Source: Mesorhizobium sp. | GTDB taxonomy: Bacteria > Pseudomonadota > Alphaproteobacteria > Rhizobiales > Rhizobiaceae | Reading direction: 5' to 3' | NCBI GenBank assembly: GCA_004017535.1 | Contig: SAJS01000004.1 | Coordinates: 248,001-312,000 of the forward strand | Length of the DNA stretch: 64,000 bases | Shown here: positions 25,246-34,918 of the stretch, one piece after another | How positions within the stretch are numbered: the stretch's first letter is position 1 | Layout of the letters: each line of letters starts with the position of its first letter | Program-made: the position numbers and the translations under genes | Notes under the pieces: model-generated | Databases searched by the model: none | The model's input: only the letters and a program-made list of their open reading frames with translations | Told to the model about the DNA's origin: nothing

Positions 25246-26820
25246 TCAGAGCAATTTCCACGCGATGTAGATCAGCGTCAGCGCGATCACCCACAGCGCC
25301 ACGCGGCCGGACCGGGTGTGGCGCGCTTCGGCCTTGCCGATGGCTTGAGCGGTCGCTTCGTCGAAGCGCAGGCCGTTCTCGGCCATCAGGTCGATCTCGC
25401 GCGACAGCCGGTCGGTACGGGCTGCGAGGTCCGGCGCCTGCCTTGCAAGGGCCAGCAACGCCTTGGCGCCGTCGCGCGCGTCGGTGAGCAGCCCGCGCGG
25501 GCCGAGATTGCCGGCGATCCAGTCGCCGACCACCGGCTCCGAGGTTTTCCACATGTTGAAGGCCGGATCGAGCGTGCGGGCGACACCTTCGACGACCACC
25601 ATGGTCTTCTGCAGCAGGATCAGTTCCGGGCGCGTCGCCATGTCGAACAGCTCCGTGACCTCGAAAAGCAGCGTCAAAAGCTTCGCCATCGAGATGGTGT
25701 CGGCCGACTGGCCGTGGATCGGCTCGCCGATGGCGCGGATCGCCTGCGCGAAGGCCGAGACATTGTGCTGGCGCGGCACATAGCCCGCCTCGAAATGCAC
25801 CTCGGCGACGCGCTGATAGTCGCGCACGATGAAGCCGTAGAGGATCTCGGCGAGGAAGCGCCGCTCCTTCTTGCCGAGCCGCCCGGCAATGCCGAGATCG
25901 ACCGCGACGATGGTGCCGTCCGCCTCGACGAACAGGTTCCCCGGATGCATGTCGGCATGGAAGAAACCGTCGCGCAGCGTGTGCCGCAGGAACGACTGGA
26001 TGAGATTGGCGGCGATCGCCTTGAGGTCATGGCCGGCGGCGGCAAGGCCGGCGATGTCGTTCATCTTGACGCCGTCGATCCACTCCATGGTGAGCACGTC
26101 GCGCCCGGTCCGTTCCCAGTCGACTGCCGGCACGCGGAATGCCGGATCGTCCTTGGTGTTCTCGCCGAGCTCCGAAAGTGCGGCCGCCTCGAGCCGCAGG
26201 TCCATCTCTATCCTGGTGGTCTGCGCCAGCGTCTGCGTCACCTCGACCGGGCGCAGCCGGCGCGACGAGGGAATGTATTTTTCCTGCAGGCGGGCGGCGA
26301 GGAAATAGCTTTCGAGGTCCTGGAAGAAGCGGCGCCGCACGCCGGGCCGGACGACCTTCACCGCCACGCGCGAAGCGGCGCCTTCCCGCACGACTTCCGC
26401 GCTGTGCACCTGCGCGATCGAGGCAGCCGCCACCGGCTCGCCGAAGCTCGAATAGAGATCGTCGATCCTGCGCCCGAGCGAGGCTTCGATCGCATGGATC
26501 GCTTCCGCCTTCGGGAAAGTATGCATCTTGTCCTGCAGCAGCGCGAGGTCGAGCGCCATGTCGTTGCCGACGACGTCGGGCCGCGTCGCCAGGAACTGGC
26601 CGAGCTTGACGTAGGATGGTCCAAGCCGAAACACCGCGCGCGCCAGCCGGTCGCCGCGCTGGTAGCTCAGCGCGCGGCGGCGCGTGAACAACCGCGCCAC
26701 GCGCCAACCGAATTTCGGCATGCCGGAGAGTTCTTCGCCCGGCAGCGCCGCGACGACACCCTCGCGGACCAGCACCCAGCCGGCCCGGGCGAGCCTAAAG
26801 GCGGCGGCGACGCTGCTCAT
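25246..26820 (-). CDS. ubiB: ABC1 kinase-like protein UbiB (ubiquinone biosynthesis)
   Basis: A 524-residue atypical kinase. It has the KxGQ motif in SYVKLGQFLATRPDVVG (about residues 69-85), an Ala-rich nucleotide loop (VAAASIAQVHSA), the catalytic FFHADMHPGNLF and metal-binding VAVDLGIAG, and two C-terminal membrane segments ending in VIALTLIYIAWKLL. UbiB is an ATPase needed for coenzyme Q biosynthesis at the inner membrane. It follows ubiE by 43 bases on the same strand, the conserved alphaproteobacterial ubiE-ubiB order. Confidence 0.94.
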   Translation of the reverse strand: MSSVAAAFRLARAGWVLVREGVVAALPGEELSGMPKFGWRVARLFTRRRALSYQRGDRLARAVFRLGPSYVKLGQFLATRPDVVGNDMALDLALLQDKMHTFPKAEAIHAIEASLGRRIDDLYSSFGEPVAAASIAQVHSAEVVREGAASRVAVKVVRPGVRRRFFQDLESYFLAARLQEKYIPSSRRLRPVEVTQTLAQTTRIEMDLRLEAAALSELGENTKDDPAFRVPAVDWERTGRDVLTMEWIDGVKMNDIAGLAAAGHDLKAIAANLIQSFLRHTLRDGFFHADMHPGNLFVEADGTIVAVDLGIAGRLGKKERRFLAEILYGFIVRDYQRVAEVHFEAGYVPRQHNVSAFAQAIRAIGEPIHGQSADTISMAKLLTLLFEVTELFDMATRPELILLQKTMVVVEGVARTLDPAFNMWKTSEPVVGDWIAGNLGPRGLLTDARDGAKALLALARQAPDLAARTDRLSREIDLMAENGLRFDEATAQAIGKAEARHTRSGRVALWVIALTLIYIAWKLL

Positions 26821-26863
26821 TGGCCATCCCGATTCAAGAGGGCCTGTTTCAAGGGGGCCTGCT

Positions 26864-27640
26864 TCAAAGCTTCCAGCCGGAATGAAGGGCGGCGATGCCG
26901 CCGGAATAGTTGCGGAAGGTGACGCGATCGAAGCCGGCGCGGGCGATCATCGCCGCGAAATTCTGCTGGTTGGGGAACTTGCGGATGGATTCGACGAGGT
27001 AGGAATAGGGCTCGCCGTCGCCGGTCACCGCCTTGCCTATCCTGGGGATCGCGTTGAACGACCAGGCCTCATAGGCCTTGTCGAGCAGCGGCATCTCGAC
27101 CTCCGAGAATTCCAGGCACAGAAACCGCCCGCCGCGCTTCAGCACGCGATAGGCTTCGGCAAGGGCGACCTCGATGCGCGGCACGTTGCGGATGCCGAAG
27201 GCGATCGTATAGGCGTCGAAGGTCTCGCTCTCGAACGGCAATTGCTCGGCATTGGCCTCGACGAAGTCGGTGTTTGCCGAAAGCCCTTGCTTCTCGGCGC
27301 GGTCGCGGCCGACGGAGAGCATGGAACCGTTGATGTCGAGTACGGTGGCATGGGCCTGGCGATGGCTGGCCTCGACGATCCTGAAGGCGATGTCTCCGGT
27401 ACCGCCGGCGACATCGAGCACCTTCCAGCCCGGCCGCTTCGGCGGGTTCAGCCAGGCGACCATCGCGTCCTTCCATAACCGATGCAACCCGGCTGACATC
27501 AGATCGTTCATCAGGTCGTATCGATTGGCCACCTTATGGAAGACGTCATTGACCAGGGGCTGCTTCTCGCCTGCCCCGACCTTCCTGAAACCATAGGAGG
27601 TTTCCATGCCGCCCGCGGCCGTGGTTCTCTCAACTGACAT
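26864..27640 (-). CDS. ubiE: Demethylmenaquinone/2-methoxy-6-polyprenylbenzoquinol methyltransferase
   Basis: A 258-residue class I SAM-dependent C-methyltransferase. [18 protein letters not shown] (family signature 1) lies near residues 34-51, [13 protein letters not shown] (SAM motif) near 74, and AFGIRNVP (signature 2 region) near 147. It methylates the benzoquinol ring in ubiquinone synthesis. It is divergent from add and upstream of ubiB. The start at 27640 is the only ATG giving the full N-terminus. Confidence 0.95.
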   Translation of the reverse strand: MSVERTTAAGGMETSYGFRKVGAGEKQPLVNDVFHKVANRYDLMNDLMSAGLHRLWKDAMVAWLNPPKRPGWKVLDVAGGTGDIAFRIVEASHRQAHATVLDINGSMLSVGRDRAEKQGLSANTDFVEANAEQLPFESETFDAYTIAFGIRNVPRIEVALAEAYRVLKRGGRFLCLEFSEVEMPLLDKAYEAWSFNAIPRIGKAVTGDGEPYSYLVESIRKFPNQQNFAAMIARAGFDRVTFRNYSGGIAALHSGWKL

Positions 27641-27754
27641 TATTTTGATCCGTCATAAAACCGGCGGGACCATAGCCGATCGATGGTGCCGACGCTATTG
27701 TCCAAGGCGCGGTTTTCGGCCGCGCTTGCAAAACCCGGTCGAGAAAGGTCCCGC

Positions 27755-28783
27755 ATGATTTTCCGGCCAGATTCCGTGCGAGAACAGCATGCCGGGCGCA
27801 ACGACCGCATGATTTTGAAGGCCGAACTGCACTGCCACATCGAAGGCGCGGCGGCGCCGGAGCTTGTCGTCAGCCAGGCCCGCAGATATGGCAAGGACCC
27901 TTCGCCCTATATCCAGAACGGCTCCTTCGTCTGGCACGATTTCACCTCCTTTCTCGCCGCTTATGATTTCGCTTCCGACCTGTTTCGCACGGAAGACGAT
28001 TATGCGCGTCTCGCCGACTATTATCTGACCAGCCTCGCTCGCGACGGCGCCATCTATTCCGAGATCTTCACCTCGCCGGACCATGCGATAAAGGCCGGCC
28101 TCTCCCCAAAAGCCTATACCGATGCGCTGGGCGAAGGCATGGCCCGCGCCAAGGCCAAGACGGGTATCGAAGGCCGCATGATCGTCACCGGCGTGCGCCA
28201 TGTCGGGGTCGAGGCGATCGAGCAGGCGGCACGCTTCGCGGCGCGCTGCGGCCATCCGCTGGTGACCGGTTTCGGCGTCGCCGGCGACGAGCGCATCGGC
28301 GATTTCGAGGACTATGTGCGCGCCTTCGAGATCGCGCGTGAAGCCGGCCTCGGCATCACCATCCATGCCGGCGAGCTGATGGGTTGGGAAAGTGTCCAGG
28401 CCGCCCTTGACCACATCCGTCCCTCGCGGATCGGTCATGGCGTCCGCGCCATCGAGAACCCCGATCTCGTGCGCCGCATCGCCGCCGAGGGAGTGGTGCT
28501 GGAATGCTGCCCGGGCTCCAACATCGCGCTGAAAGTCTTCGACAGCTTCGCCGACCACCCCTTTCCGGCGCTGCGCGCCGCCGGCTGCAAGGTGACGCTC
28601 AACTCCGACGACCCGCCCTATTTCTGGACCTCGCTGAAGCGCGAATACGATATCGCCGCCGAGCATTTCCGCATGGACGACAAGGCGCTTACCGCCGTCA
28701 CGAGGACGGCTATCGATGCAGCCTTCGTGGACAAGAAAACCAAGGCCGCCCTGCTTGCCCGTGTCAACGGCGTCGGCCGCTAA
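27755..28783 (+). CDS. add: Adenosine deaminase
   Basis: A 342-residue amidohydrolase converting (deoxy)adenosine to (deoxy)inosine. Metal and catalytic motifs are ELHCHIEG (near residue 24), the TIHAGE segment containing the catalytic Glu, SRIGHGVRAIE, and LNSDDPPYF near the C-terminus. Two starts compete: ATG 27755 with GAGAAAGG upstream, and ATG 27809 closer to the conserved core but without a ribosome binding site; I chose 27755. Both are followed by the same ATGATTTT. The neighbouring upp, deoA, nucleoside phosphorylase, cdd and transporter genes fit nucleoside salvage. Confidence 0.91.
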   Translation: MIFRPDSVREQHAGRNDRMILKAELHCHIEGAAAPELVVSQARRYGKDPSPYIQNGSFVWHDFTSFLAAYDFASDLFRTEDDYARLADYYLTSLARDGAIYSEIFTSPDHAIKAGLSPKAYTDALGEGMARAKAKTGIEGRMIVTGVRHVGVEAIEQAARFAARCGHPLVTGFGVAGDERIGDFEDYVRAFEIAREAGLGITIHAGELMGWESVQAALDHIRPSRIGHGVRAIENPDLVRRIAAEGVVLECCPGSNIALKVFDSFADHPFPALRAAGCKVTLNSDDPPYFWTSLKREYDIAAEHFRMDDKALTAVTRTAIDAAFVDKKTKAALLARVNGVGR

Positions 28784-28911
28784 CTCTCTGCTGGATTCGT
28801 TCTTCTTCTGGATTTAAGGCAAAAGCTGTGGTGGATGGCCGCCGAGCGGTTCCTTGGCCGGCGCATTGTCGCTAGGGTCGCTTCCAGCAGCCGGAATTTC
28901 AGGAGATCACG

Positions 28912-29541
28912 ATGCAGGGCGTCACCGTCGTCGACCACCCCCTTGTCCAGCACAAGCTGACCATCATGCGCAAGAAGGAGACCTCGACGGCCGGCTTCCG
29001 GCGGCTGCTGCGCGAGATCTCGCTGCTGCTCGGCTATGAGGTGACTCGTAATCTCGAGCTGACCACCACCATGATCGAGACGCCGATCGAGGAGATGGAG
29101 GCGCCGACGCTGGAAGGCAAGAAGCTGGTCTTTGCCTCGGTGCTGCGCGCCGGCAACGGCCTGCTCGAGGGCCTCCTCGACCTGGTGCCGGCGGCGCGCG
29201 TCGCCCATATCGGCCTCTACCGCGACCATGAGACCCTGGAAGCCGTCGAATATTTCTTCAAGGCGCCGAGCGACCTTGCCGACCGCCTGGTGATCGTTGT
29301 CGATCCGATGCTGGCGACCGCCAATTCGGCGATCGCCGCGATCGACAAGCTGAAGGGACGCGGCGCCACCAACATCCGCTTCCTGTGCCTGCTTGCCGCG
29401 CCGGAAGGCATCGAGCGCTTCACCAAGGCGCATCCGGACGTGCCGATCTTCACGGCCTCGATCGACCGCCAGCTGAACGACAAGGGCTATATCATGCCCG
29501 GCCTCGGCGACGCCGGCGACCGCATGTACGGGACAAAGTGA
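28912..29541 (+). CDS. upp: Uracil phosphoribosyltransferase
   Basis: A 209-residue enzyme that makes UMP from uracil and PRPP. The N-terminus [20 protein letters not shown] is diagnostic, [15 protein letters not shown] carries the active-site Arg, [12 protein letters not shown] is the PRPP-binding loop, and the C-terminus [14 protein letters not shown] is the uracil-binding end. AGGAGATC precedes the ATG at 28912. It salvages uracil released by pyrimidine phosphorylase encoded just downstream on the other strand. Confidence 0.96.
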   Translation: MQGVTVVDHPLVQHKLTIMRKKETSTAGFRRLLREISLLLGYEVTRNLELTTTMIETPIEEMEAPTLEGKKLVFASVLRAGNGLLEGLLDLVPAARVAHIGLYRDHETLEAVEYFFKAPSDLADRLVIVVDPMLATANSAIAAIDKLKGRGATNIRFLCLLAAPEGIERFTKAHPDVPIFTASIDRQLNDKGYIMPGLGDAGDRMYGTK

Positions 29542-29647
29542 GCGCATCCGTTTACCGCGCGTTTACACAACCGCGTGGTTCCGGCGCACGTTAAAGCGGC
29601 AAACACCATGCCGGCGTTAGGATGTGGCCTTGATCTAAGGGGCATCC

Positions 29648-30214
29648 ATGCTGCGCAAGCTTCTCATCCTCGGCATCTTTGCCGGAACCTCGGCCTCGAT
29701 CCCGATCGTCTTTCAGGCCAATCCGCATCTGGTGGACGGGCTGCTGAAATCGACCGAAACCGCGCAGCCGGCGGCGCCGAAGGCCGAGCCCCAGGTCAAC
29801 CTCGTCTCGGTCCCGGTCAAGCCGGCTACGCCGATGCCGCTTGGCCGCCAGGTGCTGGTCAATGCCGATGGCCGCGGCCATTTCACATCGCAGTTCAAGC
29901 TCAATGGCCGGCAGATCGACGGCATGATCGACACCGGCGCGACACTGGTCGCCATCAACGCCTCGACCGCGCGCAGGATCGGCATCTCGCTCAGCCCGTC
30001 CGATTTCAATCAACAGGTGAACACCGCCAATGGGGCGATCAAGGCCGCTGTTGTGACAGTCGACCACCTGCAGATCGGCAAGATCTCGGTCGACAACGTC
30101 CAGGCGATGGTGCTTGACGACCGGGCGCTCCAGACCAACCTGATCGGCATGAGCTTCCTGCAGCGGTTGCAGAAATACCAGGTCCAGGACGGCGCGCTGC
30201 TGCTCGTCCAGTAA
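29648..30214 (+). CDS. Retropepsin-like aspartic protease, TIGR02281 family
   Basis: A 188-residue protein with one N-terminal membrane segment or uncleaved signal (LLILGIFAGTSASIPIVF), a Pro/Ala-rich linker, then a retropepsin-type domain with the active-site MIDTGATLVAIN near residues 95-106 and a C-terminal GMSFLQRLQKYQVQDGALLL. Such clan AA proteases act as dimers in the periplasm; substrates are mostly unknown. It is convergent with deoA, whose stop lies 5 bases beyond its own. Confidence 0.87.
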   Translation: MLRKLLILGIFAGTSASIPIVFQANPHLVDGLLKSTETAQPAAPKAEPQVNLVSVPVKPATPMPLGRQVLVNADGRGHFTSQFKLNGRQIDGMIDTGATLVAINASTARRIGISLSPSDFNQQVNTANGAIKAAVVTVDHLQIGKISVDNVQAMVLDDRALQTNLIGMSFLQRLQKYQVQDGALLLVQ

Positions 30215-30219
30215 ACGGG

Positions 30220-31536
30220 TCAGCGAGGCAATATCCGCCTGAGCACGGTCTTCTCGGCGGGCGGCTTGGAGCCCCCGATCGTATAAGCGGCACGCACGGC
30301 CGCCGCTGCCGCCTCCGCCTCCGCGTCGGTGCGGGCATGCACCAGCGCCAGCGGCTCGCCTGAGCGCGCCTCGGCGCCGACCGGCAGCAGCCGGGTCAAA
30401 CCGACCGCATAATCGATCTTGTCATCCGGACGGGAACGCCCGCCGCCGAGCGTGACAACGGCCAGCCCGATATCGCGCGTGGCGATGCCGGTCACGAACC
30501 CGTCCTGTTCCGCTCTCACGGCCAGTTCGACCGGCGCCGTCGGCAGATATTTTTCCGACTTCTCGATGAAATCGCCGGGACCGCCCAGCGCGGACACCAT
30601 CCGGGCAAAGACGGAAGCCGCCCGGCCGCCGGCGAGCGCTTCGGTCGCGCGCCTGAGACCATCTTGCTGCGACGAAACCAGCCCTGCCGACTGCAGCATC
30701 TCGGCCGCCAATGCCAGCGTCACGTCCTCCAGCCGCTTGTCGCGATAACGACCGGTGAGGAAGTCGACGGCATTCTTCACCTCGACCGCATTGCCGGCAG
30801 CCGAAGCCAGTGGCTCGTTCATGCCCGTTACCAGCGCCGATGCGCTCAGGCCGGCGCCGCTGGCGACCTCCACCAGGCTGTTCGCCAGGGCCACCGCATC
30901 GCGCGACTTTTCCATGAAGGCGCCGTTGCCGAGCTTGACGTCGAGCACCAGCGACCCCAAGCCCGCGGCGAGCTTCTTCGACAGGATCGAAGCGGTGATC
31001 AGCGGTATGGATTCGACCGTTCCGGTCACGTCGCGGATCGCGTAGAGCCTGCGGTCGGCGGGCGCCAGATCGGCGGTCTGGCCGATGATGGCGCAGCCGG
31101 TCTCGAGCACCGTCTTGCGGAAAAGCGCCACATCCGGCTGGCTGGCATAGCCGGGGATGGCATCCATCTTGTCCAGCGTGCCGCCCGTGTGGCCGAGGCC
31201 GCGGCCGGAGATCATCGGCACATAGGCGCCGCAGGCGGCGACGATCGGCGCCAGCATCAGCGAGACATTGTCGCCTACGCCGCCGGTCGAATGCTTGTCG
31301 GTGACCGGGCCGGGCAGGTCGGACCAGTCGAGCACATCGCCGGAATCGCGCATGGCGATCGTCAGCGCCACCGCTTCCTCGCGGCTCATGCCGTTGAGGA
31401 ACACGGCCATTGCGAAAGCGCCGACCTGGCCCTCGGAAATGGTGCCGGCCGTCAGCCCGGCGACGAAGGCCGCGATCTCGTCGGACGAGAGCCTGTGGCC
31501 GTCGCGCTTGCGGCGGATGATCTCCTGCGGCAGCAT
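30220..31536 (-). CDS. deoA: Thymidine phosphorylase
   Basis: A 438-residue enzyme that cleaves thymidine or deoxyuridine with phosphate to base and deoxyribose 1-phosphate. It shows EIIRRKRDGHRLS at the start, the family signature SGRGLGHTGGTLDKMDAIPGY near residues 110-130, DVKLGNGAFM near 190 and the C-terminal GARSGEPLALVHA-like EARSGEPLAL. Its start overlaps the nucleoside phosphorylase stop by one base. It is the last gene of a six-gene nucleoside operon. Confidence 0.94.
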   Translation of the reverse strand: MLPQEIIRRKRDGHRLSSDEIAAFVAGLTAGTISEGQVGAFAMAVFLNGMSREEAVALTIAMRDSGDVLDWSDLPGPVTDKHSTGGVGDNVSLMLAPIVAACGAYVPMISGRGLGHTGGTLDKMDAIPGYASQPDVALFRKTVLETGCAIIGQTADLAPADRRLYAIRDVTGTVESIPLITASILSKKLAAGLGSLVLDVKLGNGAFMEKSRDAVALANSLVEVASGAGLSASALVTGMNEPLASAAGNAVEVKNAVDFLTGRYRDKRLEDVTLALAAEMLQSAGLVSSQQDGLRRATEALAGGRAASVFARMVSALGGPGDFIEKSEKYLPTAPVELAVRAEQDGFVTGIATRDIGLAVVTLGGGRSRPDDKIDYAVGLTRLLPVGAEARSGEPLALVHARTDAEAEAAAAAVRAAYTIGGSKPPAEKTVLRRILPR

Positions 31537-32339
31537 CAGTCGGGCAAGCCGTCCTGGAAGACGCGTCGCAGGATCGTCGCCAGCCGCGCGCCGCCGACCG
31601 GCGCCATGTCCTTAGTTTCCTGGTGCGAGAGTTCCGCTCCGGTCATGCCGGCCGCCAGGTTGGTGATGACCGAGCAGGCGGCGACCTTGAGGCCGAGGAA
31701 ACGTGCGAGAATGACCTCCGGCACGGTCGACATGCCGACAGCGTTGGCGCCCATGACGCGCGCCATGCGGATCTCGGCAGGCGTTTCGAAGCAGGGTCCG
31801 GAGAACCACATATAGACGCCCTTGTGCAGCGCCGTGCCGGTTGCCTTGGCCGCCTTTTCGATGGCGCCGCGCAAGCCGGCATCATAGGCCTCGGTGAGGC
31901 CGACGAAGCGGCGGTCGCTCGGCTCGCCGATCAGCGGGTTGGAGCCGGAAAAATTGATGTGGTCGGTGATCAGCATCACCGAGCCCGGTCCCATCTCGGG
32001 ATCGATCGAGCCGGCGGCGTTGGTGAGGATCAGATGCGAGATGCCGATGCCGGCGAGCACCTCCAGTGCCGGGCGCATCGCGGCGGCGTTGCCATGCTCG
32101 TAGTAGTGCGCGCGGCCGGACAGCATCAGCACCGGCGTGCCGGCGAAATGCCCGGCAACCACCTCGCCGGCATGGCCGGAAACACCGCTGCGCGGGAAGC
32201 CCGGCAACTCGGCATAAGAGACGCGCCTGGCATCCTTGACCTGGTCGACCAGCCCACCAAGGCCCGAGCCCAGCACGAGCGCCGCCTTGGGCGCCAGCCC
32301 GTCCAGCTTCTCGACCAGATGATCCACCGCTTCCTTCAT
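31536..32339 (-). CDS. punA: Purine-nucleoside phosphorylase (trimeric PNP family, PunA/XapA-like)
   Basis: A 267-residue class II (trimeric) purine nucleoside phosphorylase: LVLGSGLGGL near residue 19, LSGRAHYYEHGN near 75 (phosphate and ribose contacts), ILTNAAGSIDPEMGPGS near 107, and FSGPCFETPAEIR with GMSTVPEV near 185-210. It converts inosine, guanosine or xanthosine to base and ribose 1-phosphate. The ATG at 32339 overlaps the cdd stop by 4 bases. Open frame upstream of it is antisense to cdd's reading and not family-like. Specificity between guanosine and xanthosine cannot be read by eye. Confidence 0.92.
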   Translation of the reverse strand: MKEAVDHLVEKLDGLAPKAALVLGSGLGGLVDQVKDARRVSYAELPGFPRSGVSGHAGEVVAGHFAGTPVLMLSGRAHYYEHGNAAAMRPALEVLAGIGISHLILTNAAGSIDPEMGPGSVMLITDHINFSGSNPLIGEPSDRRFVGLTEAYDAGLRGAIEKAAKATGTALHKGVYMWFSGPCFETPAEIRMARVMGANAVGMSTVPEVILARFLGLKVAACSVITNLAAGMTGAELSHQETKDMAPVGGARLATILRRVFQDGLPD

Positions 32340-32728
32340 TTCAGGATATCGCCCCTGAAGCCGTAAGGCAGCATCTCGCCCATGGTGACTGTCTCGGCCA
32401 CGCCGGTGTTGTCGCAGAGATAGAGCTTCGTGTCCGGCCGGCAGAATTCCGCCAGCCGCTGCCGGCAGCCGCCGCAGGGCGAGCATTTGGCCATGCGTTC
32501 GGCGATCACGGCGATCTCGACGATCCTGCCGCCGCCGCCCATGATGTAATGGCCGAGCGCGGTCGTCTCGGCGCACCACCCTTCCGGATAGGACGCCACC
32601 TCGATGTTGGCGCCGGTGAAGACACGCCCGTCCTCGGTGCGAAGCGCGGCGCCCACCGGGAATTTCGAATAGGGTGCATAGGCCTTGGCCATCGCCGTCT
32701 TCGCCGCCTCGAACAGATCATGCGACAT
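32336..32728 (-). CDS. cdd: Cytidine deaminase
   Basis: A 130-residue homotetrameric-type cytidine deaminase: AYAPYSKFPVGAAL near the start, GANIEVASYPEGWCAETTA with the zinc Cys and catalytic Glu near 40-57, and SPCGGCRQRLAEF with the two remaining zinc Cys near 85-97. It makes uridine for the phosphorylases and upp. The ATG at 32728 is the normal family start. It lies 77 bases after the permease gene in the same operon. Confidence 0.95.
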   Translation of the reverse strand: MSHDLFEAAKTAMAKAYAPYSKFPVGAALRTEDGRVFTGANIEVASYPEGWCAETTALGHYIMGGGGRIVEIAVIAERMAKCSPCGGCRQRLAEFCRPDTKLYLCDNTGVAETVTMGEMLPYGFRGDILK

Positions 32729-32805
32729 ACGGTTCTTCTCTCCCACGATCTTGTTCAAATGCCCGGTCGCCGCCGAACGAAAATCCAGCCTCAGCGTTCC
32801 CGATC

Positions 32806-33777
32806 TCAACGTTCCTTGACATAGGGCACGCCGCCGGCGCGCGGCGGAATAGCCTTGCCTATGAAGCCCGCCAGCAGGATGACGGTCAGCACATAGGGCA
32901 GCGCCTGCATGAACTGCGCCGGCACCTTGCCGACAAGGGGCAGCGGCGACCCCTGCAGGCGGATGGATGCCGCGTCGAGGAAGCCGAACAACAGGCAAGC
33001 GAACATGGCGTTGACCGGCTTCCATTTGGCGAAGATCAGCGCTGCCAGCGCGATATAGCCCTTGCCCGCCGTCATGTCCTTCACGAAGCCGCCATTCTGG
33101 ACCATCGACAGATAGGCCCCGGCGACCCCGGTCAGGATGCCGGTGCAGATCAGCGCGCGATAGCGCAGCCAGGCGACCGAGATGCCGGCGGTGTCGACGG
33201 CGGCCGGATTCTCGCCCACGGCGCGCATCCTGAGCCCAAAGCGGGTGCGAAACAGCACCCACCAGGTGAACGGCACCATGGCGAAGGCGAAATAGACCAG
33301 GATCGAGTGGCCTGAGATCAGCTCGGCATAGATCGGGCCGATGATCGGCACATCCCTGATCGCCTCGGCGCCGGGCCAGATGATCGCCTCGAAGCGTTCG
33401 CCCGGCTGCAGTGCCGGCGTGCGCCCGCCCTGCTGGAACCAGGCCTGGCCAAGGATGATGGTCGATCCGGCGGCGATGAAGTTGATCGCCACGCCGGACA
33501 CGATCTGGTTGCCGCGATGCGTGATCGAGGCAAAGCCGTGCACCAGGGCGAAAGCGACCGAGATCAGGATCGCCGTGCCGAGGCCGATCAGCGCCGAGTG
33601 GAAGACCGCGGCAGCCGAAGCGCCGGCAAAGGCGCCGACCAGCATCTTGCCTTCCAGCCCGATGTCGAAGATGCCGGCCCGTTCCGAGTAAAGGCCGGCC
33701 AGGCAGGCAAGCAGCAGCGGCACTGAGAGGCGGATGGTCGAGTCCAGCACCTGGACTATTGCGTTGAACATGTCCAT
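32806..33777 (-). CDS. Nucleoside ABC transporter permease (YufQ/BmpC-type partner)
   Basis: A 323-residue BPD_transp_2 permease with about eight to ten membrane segments. LLLACLAGLYSERAGIFDIGLEGKML at residues 18-43 is the signature of this subfamily, in which the N-terminal membrane region resembles ribose permeases. The ATG at 33777 (MDMFNAIVQVLDSTIRL) lies one base after the stop of the other permease. With the ATPase and BMP protein it imports nucleosides. Confidence 0.9.
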   Translation of the reverse strand: MDMFNAIVQVLDSTIRLSVPLLLACLAGLYSERAGIFDIGLEGKMLVGAFAGASAAAVFHSALIGLGTAILISVAFALVHGFASITHRGNQIVSGVAINFIAAGSTIILGQAWFQQGGRTPALQPGERFEAIIWPGAEAIRDVPIIGPIYAELISGHSILVYFAFAMVPFTWWVLFRTRFGLRMRAVGENPAAVDTAGISVAWLRYRALICTGILTGVAGAYLSMVQNGGFVKDMTAGKGYIALAALIFAKWKPVNAMFACLLFGFLDAASIRLQGSPLPLVGKVPAQFMQALPYVLTVILLAGFIGKAIPPRAGGVPYVKER

Positions 33778-33778
33778 C

Positions 33779-34918
33779 TCAGGCCCCTGTTCCCTTGACC
33801 GCCTGCATGCCGACCGACTTCGGACTGACCGAGGCGAAAAGCGCCTGGATGTAAGGCCTGAACATATGTTCCAGCGCGCCGGCAAACAGGATGACCAGCC
33901 CCTGGATGATGACGATCATGTCGCGGCTGATAGCCGGCATCTCGAAGGCAAGCTCGGCGCCGCCCTGGTACAGCATGCCGAACAGGATCGCCGCCAGCAC
34001 GATGCCGACCGGATGCAGCCGGCCCATCAGCGCCACCGCGATGCCGACATAGCCGGCGCCGGAAACGAAATCGATCGCGACATTGTGCTGGTCGCCCATG
34101 ACGGGGTTGAGCGCCATCATGCCGGCCAGCGCGCCTGAGATCATCATCGCGGTGATGATGATGCGGGTTTCCGAAATGCCGGCGTAGCGTGCCGCCTTCG
34201 GACTGTGGCCATAAGTGCGCATCTCGTAGCCGAGCCTCGTGCGCCAGATCAGAAGCCACACCAGGAAGGCCATGACCAGCGCCAGCAGGAAGCAGATGTT
34301 GAGCGGCGCCGAGCGGATCTTTGCGCCGAACAATTCGATCACCCAGTTGAGCTTCGGCAGTTCCGCCCCGGCAAGGAAATTGCGCGTCTGCGGCGCCTGC
34401 GAGCCGGCCGGCTTCAGCGCGCCCACCAGCAGATAGACCATTACCGAGGCCGCGATGAAGTTGAACATGATGGTGGTGATGACGATGTGCGAGCCGCGCT
34501 TGGCCTGCAGATAGGCCGGGATCAGGCCCCAAAGCGCGCCGAACGCGGCGGCGGCCACGATCGCGATGGGAAAGATCACCCACCACGGCATCACGCTGTC
34601 GAGGCTCAGGCAAACGAGCGCGATGCCCAGGCCGCCTATATAGGCCTGGCCCTCGGTGCCGATGTTGAACAGGCTGCAATGCGCCGCCACCGCCACCGAC
34701 AGTCCGGTGAAGATGAAGGTGGTGGCATAGAAGAGCGTGAAGGCGATGCCCGTGCCCCTGCCGAAGGCGCCTTCGACGAGGATGACGGCAGCACGGAACG
34801 GGTTCTCGCCGACCAGCATGACGACGAAACCGGCAACGATAAAGGCGACCGACAGGTTGATCAGCGGGATCAGCCCGTAATCGGCCCAGGCCGGCAGCTT
34901 GGCGTAGGGCGTGCTCAT
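33779..34918 (-). CDS. Nucleoside ABC transporter permease (YufP-type partner)
   Basis: A 379-residue BPD_transp_2 permease, longer than its partner, with an N-terminal segment AFIVAGFVVMLVGENPF and the subfamily motif AAHCSLFNIGTEGQAYIGG near residues 75-95. It overlaps the ATPase gene by 4 bases. Together with the 323-residue permease it forms the membrane channel of the BMP-dependent nucleoside importer. Confidence 0.9.
   Translation of the reverse strand: MSTPYAKLPAWADYGLIPLINLSVAFIVAGFVVMLVGENPFRAAVILVEGAFGRGTGIAFTLFYATTFIFTGLSVAVAAHCSLFNIGTEGQAYIGGLGIALVCLSLDSVMPWWVIFPIAIVAAAAFGALWGLIPAYLQAKRGSHIVITTIMFNFIAASVMVYLLVGALKPAGSQAPQTRNFLAGAELPKLNWVIELFGAKIRSAPLNICFLLALVMAFLVWLLIWRTRLGYEMRTYGHSPKAARYAGISETRIIITAMMISGALAGMMALNPVMGDQHNVAIDFVSGAGYVGIAVALMGRLHPVGIVLAAILFGMLYQGGAELAFEMPAISRDMIVIIQGLVILFAGALEHMFRPYIQALFASVSPKSVGMQAVKGTGA

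Noticed and set aside
25246..26922. Continuation of the DUF6572-like frame on the plus strand through ubiB
   Set aside because: This part is antisense to UbiB, which has all its kinase motifs. The open frame reflects base composition, not a 718-residue protein.
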